Positions 6,011 to 6,078 of a stretch of DNA of 6,078 bases are shown piece after piece. Every line of letters starts with the position of its first letter. Within the stretch, counting starts at the first letter, position 1. The notes under the pieces were generated by a model. It saw only the letters and a list, made by a program, of their open reading frames with translations, did not search any database and was not told where the DNA came from. The stretch lies in NCBI GenBank assembly GCA_022703295.1, contig JAKLDX010000077.1:1-6078 (forward strand), in the 5' to 3' direction. The stretch is from Candidatus Omnitrophota bacterium (lineage in GTDB: Bacteria; Omnitrophota; Gorgyraeia; 2-01-FULL-45-10). The translations under genes were made by a program, and so were the position numbers.

Positions 6011-6039
6011 GGGGCGGCTTAAATATAAAGAGCCGCCCC
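6011..6039 (-). terminator. GC-rich 9-bp stem-loop upstream of the response regulator (possible terminator or leader structure)
   Basis: GGGGCGGCT (6011-6019) and AGCCGCCCC (6031-6039) form a perfect 9-bp stem around an 11-nt A/T-rich loop. No T run follows on either strand, so it is not a classic intrinsic terminator. It may end an upstream minus-strand gene in a Rho-dependent way, or act as leader structure for the receiver gene, whose ribosome binding site is only 4 nt away. The rest of 5992-6078 shows no gene. Confidence 0.4.
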
Positions 6040-6078
6040 ATGGTTAGATATAACGCTATCTCGTATTTGCCTTCACTA

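Overview
The window is a compact bacterial gene cluster in which every supported gene lies on the minus strand, so transcription runs from high to low coordinates. In that order: an orphan response-regulator receiver protein (5602-5991); a UPF0016/TMEM165-type cation exporter (4900-5559); an ArsP_2-type heavy-metal/manganese exporter (4010-4903, with a TTG start); FeoA (3780-4013); FeoB (2053-3783); an unrecognised 50-residue membrane protein (1874-2026); an MFS transporter (652-1854); a small GIY-YIG nuclease-like protein (377-652); and the N-terminal part of a class I SAM methyltransferase that runs off the window's left edge (1-342).

The core is a metal-ion transport operon. UPF0016 and ArsP_2 overlap by TTGA, ArsP_2 and FeoA by ATGA, FeoA and FeoB by ATGA, and MFS and GIY-YIG by TAATG. 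This packing implies one polycistronic mRNA with translational coupling. Functionally it pairs two predicted divalent-cation (probably Mn2+) exporters with the Fe(II) importer FeoAB, which suggests control of the Fe/Mn ratio. That role is inferred from family membership and gene order; nothing in the sequence proves the metal specificity. A perfect extended -10 motif (TGATATAAT) lies only 7 nt before the ATG of the first transporter gene, which has no Shine-Dalgarno sequence, so its mRNA may be leaderless.

Non-coding DNA is scarce. The largest stretch is 5992-6078, upstream of the response regulator, which holds a GC-rich stem-loop next to the ribosome binding site. The other gaps are 42 bp (5560-5601), 34 bp (343-376), 26 bp (2027-2052) and 19 bp (1855-1873). 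No tRNA, rRNA, CRISPR array, insertion sequence or phage gene is visible.

Organism: a bacterium of moderate GC with standard code, frequent ATA isoleucine codons, mostly AGGAG-type ribosome binding sites and very tight gene packing. This would fit an anaerobic candidate-phylum bacterium such as Omnitrophota or a relative. That placement is an impression from codon style and gene content and has low confidence.
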